This document shows positions 59,421 to 64,000 of a DNA stretch of 64,000 bases, piece after piece. Position 1 is the stretch's first letter. Every line of letters begins with the position of its first letter. The notes below the pieces were generated by a model that was not told the DNA's origin, searched no databases, and was given only the letters and a program-made list of their open reading frames with translations. The DNA lies in contig NC_068576.1 of assembly GCF_025698545.1 (NCBI RefSeq), positions 57,510,094 through 57,574,093 of the forward strand. Direction: 5' to 3'. Both the position numbers and the translations under genes were made by a program. This DNA comes from Gossypium raimondii. Lineage: Eukaryota > Streptophyta > Magnoliopsida > Malvales > Malvaceae.

Positions 59421-60693
59421 ATGATGATGAGTCGTGGTTACACCAGGTTAGCCAGCTCCATGTTTACAATGGTCAGCCCTCGATTCTTTTCCACAGCAGC
59501 AACACGGGGGGTCCTTTCCAACGACATGGTGAAGGCTCCCGCTGTTGGACTTGGCGTGCGCTGCAGGAGCTCTATGGCGGCCATAGTTGGTGGTGACAAG
59601 GAGCAGGAGAAGAAACAAGCAGTAGGCGGCGGCGGCGGCTCCGCCAAGGATGACAAAGAGATCGTCAGTTATTGGGGCTTGGATCCAACTAAGGTGTCCA
59701 AAGAGGACGGCTCCCCATGGAAGTGGACCTGCTTTAGGGTACTATAAATTGGTCTTTTTCGTGCAACAGTCTTTTTATATATAGTATATATAATTTTTTC
59801 TATGGGCCCTTTTTTCCAGCCATGGGATACATACCGGGCAGACTTGTCAATAGATCTGAAGAAACATCACGCACCGGTGACTGTGCTTGACAAAATGGCT
59901 TATTGGACTGTCAAATCTCTTAGATGGCCTACAGATCTTTTCTTTCAAGTATATTTCTTGATATATATTGTTTTACGTACGTACGCATGAACATGATTAC
60001 AATATTATGTATGTTTTACGTACTGGTACAGCGGAGATATGGTTGCCGAGCAATGATGCTGGAGACAGTGGCAGCAGTGCCAGGAATGGTGGGAGGAATG
60101 CTATTACACTGCAAGTCATTAAGGAGATTTGAACACAGTGGAGGTTGGATCAAAGCACTGTTGGAAGAGGCTGAGAATGAACGTATGCACCTAATGACAT
60201 TCATGGAGGTGTCGGATCCTAGATGGTACGAACGTGCCCTTGTATTTGCTGTCCAAGGTGTATTCTTCAATGCTTACTTCTTGGGGTATATTATATCACC
60301 TAAATTTGCCCATCGAGTGGTGGGATACCTTGAGGAAGAAGCAATCCACTCTTACACCGAGTTCCTCAAGGAGTTGGACAATGGTAACATTGAGAATGTG
60401 CCAGCTCCACCTATTGCTATTGATTACTGGCGCTTGCCCCCTAACTCCACTCTGCGAGATGTTGTTTTGGCTGTGAGGGCAGATGAGGCACATCACCGTG
60501 ATGTTAACCATTTTGCATCGGTAATCAATTAACATCCTCACTAGCTCTAAATTTCACTCTTTTTTCCCTCCATTCCTAGCTAGTTAATATATCTAAATAA
60601 CAATTGTTGTGGTGTATGTATGTATGTATGTAGGATATACATTATCAGGGACGTCAGCTGAAGGAAGCTCCTGCTCCGCTCGGTTATCACTGA
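59421..60693 (+). CDS. AOX1: mitochondrial alternative oxidase, AOX1 type
   Basis: Four exons (59421-59738, 59820-59948, 60032-60520, 60634-60693) encode 331 residues, the usual plant AOX gene layout. The enzyme oxidises ubiquinol and reduces oxygen to water in the inner mitochondrial membrane without pumping protons. Residues 1 to about 50 are an Arg/Ser-rich presequence. All di-iron ligands are present: Glu160 in LETVAAVPG, Glu199 and His202 in NERMH, Glu250 in LEEEAIH, and Glu301 and His304 in [12 protein letters not shown]. Regulatory cysteines are Cys104 (WKWTCFRPW) and Cys154 (RRYGCRAMM), 50 residues apart, so redox and 2-oxo-acid control should be retained. The first ATG of the MMMSRG run is taken as start. 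The AOX1 subclass (1a versus 1d) is not resolved. Confidence 0.95.
60613..60633. repeat. (TGTA)n microsatellite at a splice acceptor
   Basis: Five TGTA units run directly into the TAG acceptor of the last AOX intron, so the repeat forms the end of the intron. Confidence 0.85.
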
Positions 60694-61027
60694 AAACTGC
60701 CTTGCTTGCAACTTCAATTCACACACATATATATACCTCTTCTTCTTTTTTTCCTTGTAATCAATAATTATGGTTTATATAAAGTCATATATGATATGAG
60801 TGCTGGTTCCTTTATTAATTCAAGAGAGGTAAAATCAATAAGAAAACCATTTTGTAAATAAATAAGAAAAAGAGTTTCAAGTATAATCTTACGTTATACT
60901 TTTAGAAGTTTTTTGTTGGGATGCTTGTGTGGGGGTCTGATTTTTTTATCCTCTTCTGGTGTTGTTTTAAGAAGCTTCTTCTGTGTATGGTTTTTATTAT
61001 TAATAGCATCTTAATGGCTTAGGAACG

Positions 61028-61041
61028 CCCCCCCCCCCCCC
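61028..61041. repeat. poly(C) run of 14
   Basis: Fourteen C downstream of the AOX gene. Similar runs lie at 27669 and 45059. Confidence 0.8.
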
Positions 61042-61155
61042 AAGTTTGAGGTTTTTGGTGTGTACAAATTTATCTGTAATTAGGACCTGAATAGAAAAAA
61101 AAGAAATAAACTCTATATGTAACTAAAAATATAATTAATTCTCATATACTTTAAA

Positions 61156-61221
61156 ATAAAATATATGAAAAAGCTTGAAGAAGCTAATATAAAATATATG
61201 AAAAAGCTTGAAGAAGCTAAT
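61156..61221. repeat. 33-bp perfect tandem duplication
   Basis: Two identical units containing ATATGAAAAAGCTTGAAGAA lie at 61156-61188 and 61189-61221. Confidence 0.9.
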
Positions 61222-61550
61222 ATGGATTGACTCAAGTAAATGAGCTCTCGTCCTATTATGTATTTATGATCACTAATCTGAAATTTAGATAAATTTGAAT
61301 CGCCTACCCGCGACCCTGTTAGGCCCTACCAGATGGGTTCATGCAGGCCTTATAGTGGGGGATTGCAAGGAGAGTTCGCGATTACAGTTCGTATATACCC
61401 CCAACAGTAACCATATGTATAAATATTCGATTATCCCCTTCAATGAGAGATAATGGAAAAAAAAGTCCCATTTAAATTATCAAATAAAAGAGTTCGAAGA
61501 ATGGGGTTGTCTCAGCTATACAATATATATAAATATAAAAAGTCAAGTGG

Positions 61551-63771
61551 TTACATTCTTGGGTTGGACGCAAAAATGGCTTCCAAGTCTTTGTACAACC
61601 CTTTTGATTTGGACTTTGACTTGTAATCTAGAGAGGAATCTAAAGAAGAGCTGCCACTCCTTTTTGTTCCCCACAATCCACTCCATTTGCTTTTGCTGCT
61701 TGAAGGATCTGTTGGAGCTTTGCTTCCATCTTTACTAAAGCTAGCCTTTGCCATTTCCCTTAGTTGTCTTGGCCATGCTCTCTCTGAACTGCTGCTGTTC
61801 CTATCACATGGTAAACCTGTTGTACTTGTATCCATGCATAATCCAAATACTGGGAATTTGCTCTCAAAGCTTTTCATCAGTTTCTGAGGGACGAAATATA
61901 GGAGAAACCCGACTGATGCTATTTTCAAACCTGTGAAGAACCTGTTCTCACTGGTGTCTAGTTGCTTTGTTTGTTCATACAAAGCATACCCTTCAGCACT
62001 CATTTGTGCTAAGAACCCAATCAGGAATAAAGTAAGCATGAAGATACCGATTGTAGTCGAAAATTCCTTGTCCAACAGAACGAAACAAGTAGCAAACATG
62101 GCCACCTCACACGAAAGAGAGATGATCTCAACTAACTGTACCTTTTTCTTTATGAAAGGCTTCTTCAGAACAAGGAAGAATAGCTGAAAAGAGGTAAGGC
62201 ATAGCAAGATAATTATTGGAGTCTTAGATGAGGTGTTATTATTATTCAAGTAGGCACCTGCTAAAATTCCCAGTGTAGCTCTTCTTGCAGATTCTAACAT
62301 GGTGTAGTATATTCTGAGTATTCCAAACAATTTCTGAATAAAAGGTGCTTCAGCATCTTCTGTTTCATCATCTGAAGCAATGATAGGACCACCTTGCCTG
62401 CTGAGATTGCTACCGGATATTTGTGAGACCATATATTTCGGAGGACCTCTTAAATCTTCGAATAGAGGGCCAAACATGGTTAGATAAACAGAGTTGGCTT
62501 CATTTTTCCAAGTCCACTGGCCTCTTTTCCCAGGACCAAGAGTCACTCGGATGAGTTCTTGATACCAGTGAAATTGCTGACCTTCTCGATGGACTTCCTT
62601 GTATTGAAGCAGCTTTCCAAATGTAATTCCGACCGACAGGAACAAGAATAATGACAGCAGTAGGAAAGCCACAACACCAAGTAACAAAATGCCAACTACA
62701 ACTCCTGATGGTGTTCCTCCTTTAATCATAAAAGTTCACAAAATGAGCGACTAAGATAACCAATATGTAAATATGTCATGAATTCACTTTAGTATTGATG
62801 CAAATCAGTACTGCCTCCTACAGGATTTGGTATTAGGAAACAAGGATGTATTGAAACAAGATTCAATGTAAAGGATAGCAAATATAAAGCTATGTAGCAG
62901 TGGAGGGGAAGTTTTTAATTAAGATACCTGCAATTAGAGCAGCAGCAGCCTGGCAGATACAAGGTAGTGCAACAATTACGAGAAATATCTCGAATCTAGG
63001 AAATATGAGTGCTCCATAACTCCCTTGCTTTTCGGAATCTCTCTTCTTGTATTTGAGAATGAAAAAGAGAAAAGCATGCAACAGTATCAAACTACCACCA
63101 ATTACAGCTAACCAGAACATGCTTCTATCAAAGTTCCTCCACCTACTCAGATGAGATAAACAGGATATATGATCAATATGTGATCAATCACAGATACAAG
63201 GCATGGATTGTTTAATTAAGCACATATATCCATAATCAGCAAAGTAGTATTTGAGATGTTCTTTCAGCAAGATCCATTTAGAAAGCGAAGAATTTGTTCG
63301 ATACACTACAGAAAAAATGCTAACCAACTTACCCATTTGAATGCAGTCCATCCGAAATATATTCTGCTTCTGGTATAATGCTTTGGCTCTGCTCAATTAA
63401 ATGCACATCTGTTACTTGAAGGTGTTCTTGTAACCTATGATATTTTATAATGAGAAAAAACAGTGATTTCTGACCTCAAAAAATGATCTGTACTCTACTG
63501 GAGTAAGTGGTGAACCATATACTGCAGCTGCTATTTTGTTCGGTTGAAAACTACGGGAGATTACCCTATCATAAGTTCGGGAAAGGAAAGAATTTGAAGT
63601 TCCGGTGGGGCTTGAACCCATCATGATTGGCTGAACATGCCCAGTTTCCCATGGGAGACTAAAATAAGGAATGCTCCACTCTATACTCCTTGCAAATTCA
63701 TAATATTCCACCGGCAATGTTACTGGTAACCACCTAGACAGTGCAAAAATCTGAATGTGGCATGCACTTCT
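61551..63771 (-). CDS. multi-pass membrane protein, C-terminal part (cut by window edge)
   Basis: Four minus-strand exons are visible: 63475-63771, 63333-63388, 62928-63142 and 61551-62719. They join in phase to 578 residues ending NPRM. The first visible exon begins after a strong acceptor (TTTTCTACAG) with no start codon of its own, so more exons lie to the right of the window. At least eight hydrophobic segments are present, including MFWLAVIGGSLILLHAFLFF, GVVVGILLLGVVAFLLLSLF and a cluster at about 365-470. The region between WYQELIRVTLGPGKRGQW and FEDLRGPPKYM is a conserved-looking loop, and the C-terminal 90 residues are Ser/Lys-rich and probably cytosolic. The layout reminds me of TRP/Flc-like eukaryotic membrane proteins, but I cannot name the family with confidence. 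No catalytic motif seen. Confidence 0.82.
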
Positions 63772-64000
63772 CTGTAGAAAAGAAAAACATAAGAATAAAA
63801 TTGTTGGTAACATTTTTTTACATATACTTTTTAACTTGCTAATTATGAGAAAGCATCAATATTCTACTCCACAATCCATACATGAAACTTTTTGTTGGTC
63901 TAGAACTCATGAAGCTTAATAAATTAATAAATGACTGATTAAAAACATGGGGAAATGTTTGTTGGCATGAAATCTTATGTATGGTTAAGGAAAATAGAAG
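63772..64000 (-). other. intron of the truncated membrane-protein gene
   Basis: Upstream of the acceptor at 63772-63773 the minus strand is AT-rich, with no exon-like segment before the window ends. Confidence 0.5.

Larger units (their letters stand above)
60694..61550. other. convergent 3' region of AOX and membrane-protein gene
   Basis: Holds the 3' UTRs of both flanking genes. It contains a 14-base poly(C) run at 61028-61041 and a perfect 33-bp tandem duplication at 61156-61221. Positions 61275-61400 (CCTACCCGCGACCCTG and GGTTCATGCAGGCC) are GC-richer and look repeat-derived. Confidence 0.5.

Noticed and set aside
61933-62187. + strand frame opposite the membrane-protein exon
   Set aside because: Shadow of the large last exon of the minus-strand gene.

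Overview
The window is nuclear DNA of a eudicot plant. It is AT-rich, its genes carry many short GT-AG introns, and several proteins begin with plastid or mitochondrial presequences. The proteins match well-known angiosperm families, and the repeats look like those I associate with Malvaceae, so cotton (Gossypium) or a close relative is my best guess. That genus call rests on recall, not on a search.

From left to right: 1-6380 is a repeat bed of long terminal repeats (LTRs) from Ty3/gypsy-type elements, a hAT-type fragment and simple repeats, and includes a 468-nt stretch with no cytosine on the + strand. From 6389 to 17385 lie a foldback Mutator-like MITE, a GDSL esterase (+), an R2R3-MYB factor of the MYB98/MYB118 type (+), an RNase H-like relic and a plastid phosphoenolpyruvate/phosphate translocator (-). 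From 17.4 to 26.9 kb there are no convincing genes, but there are a hAT MITE, a solo gypsy-type LTR with a perfect 5-bp target duplication, a foldback element and a solo copia-type LTR. From 26.9 to 37.1 kb lie a UVR-ApaG plastid protein (+) and a multi-pass membrane protein (+), separated by MITEs. From 38.8 to 63.8 kb is a gene-dense block: a PX/Rubicon-homology protein (-), MPP10 (+), anthranilate phosphoribosyltransferase (+), glutaredoxin C1 (-), alternative oxidase (+) and the C-terminal part of a multi-pass membrane protein (-) that runs off the right edge.

I rebuilt eleven complete gene models and one partial model exon by exon. In each, exon phases join and the total coding length is a multiple of three. 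The genes do not form one pathway. They cover plastid metabolite import and tryptophan synthesis, mitochondrial respiration and redox control, ribosome biogenesis, endomembrane trafficking and seed or gametophyte transcription. Three of them (GDSL esterase, the multi-pass membrane protein, GRXC1) recall a group of neighbours on Arabidopsis chromosome 5, which would make this an old conserved block.

I found no convincing new multi-gene system. The most unusual signals are structural: the cytosine-free G-rich tract, tandem UUCG-type hairpin modules inside one gypsy-type LTR with a related hairpin in a second, a foldback MITE sitting just upstream of the GDSL start codon, and telo-box motifs in the leaders of both genes of the PX/MPP10 divergent pair.
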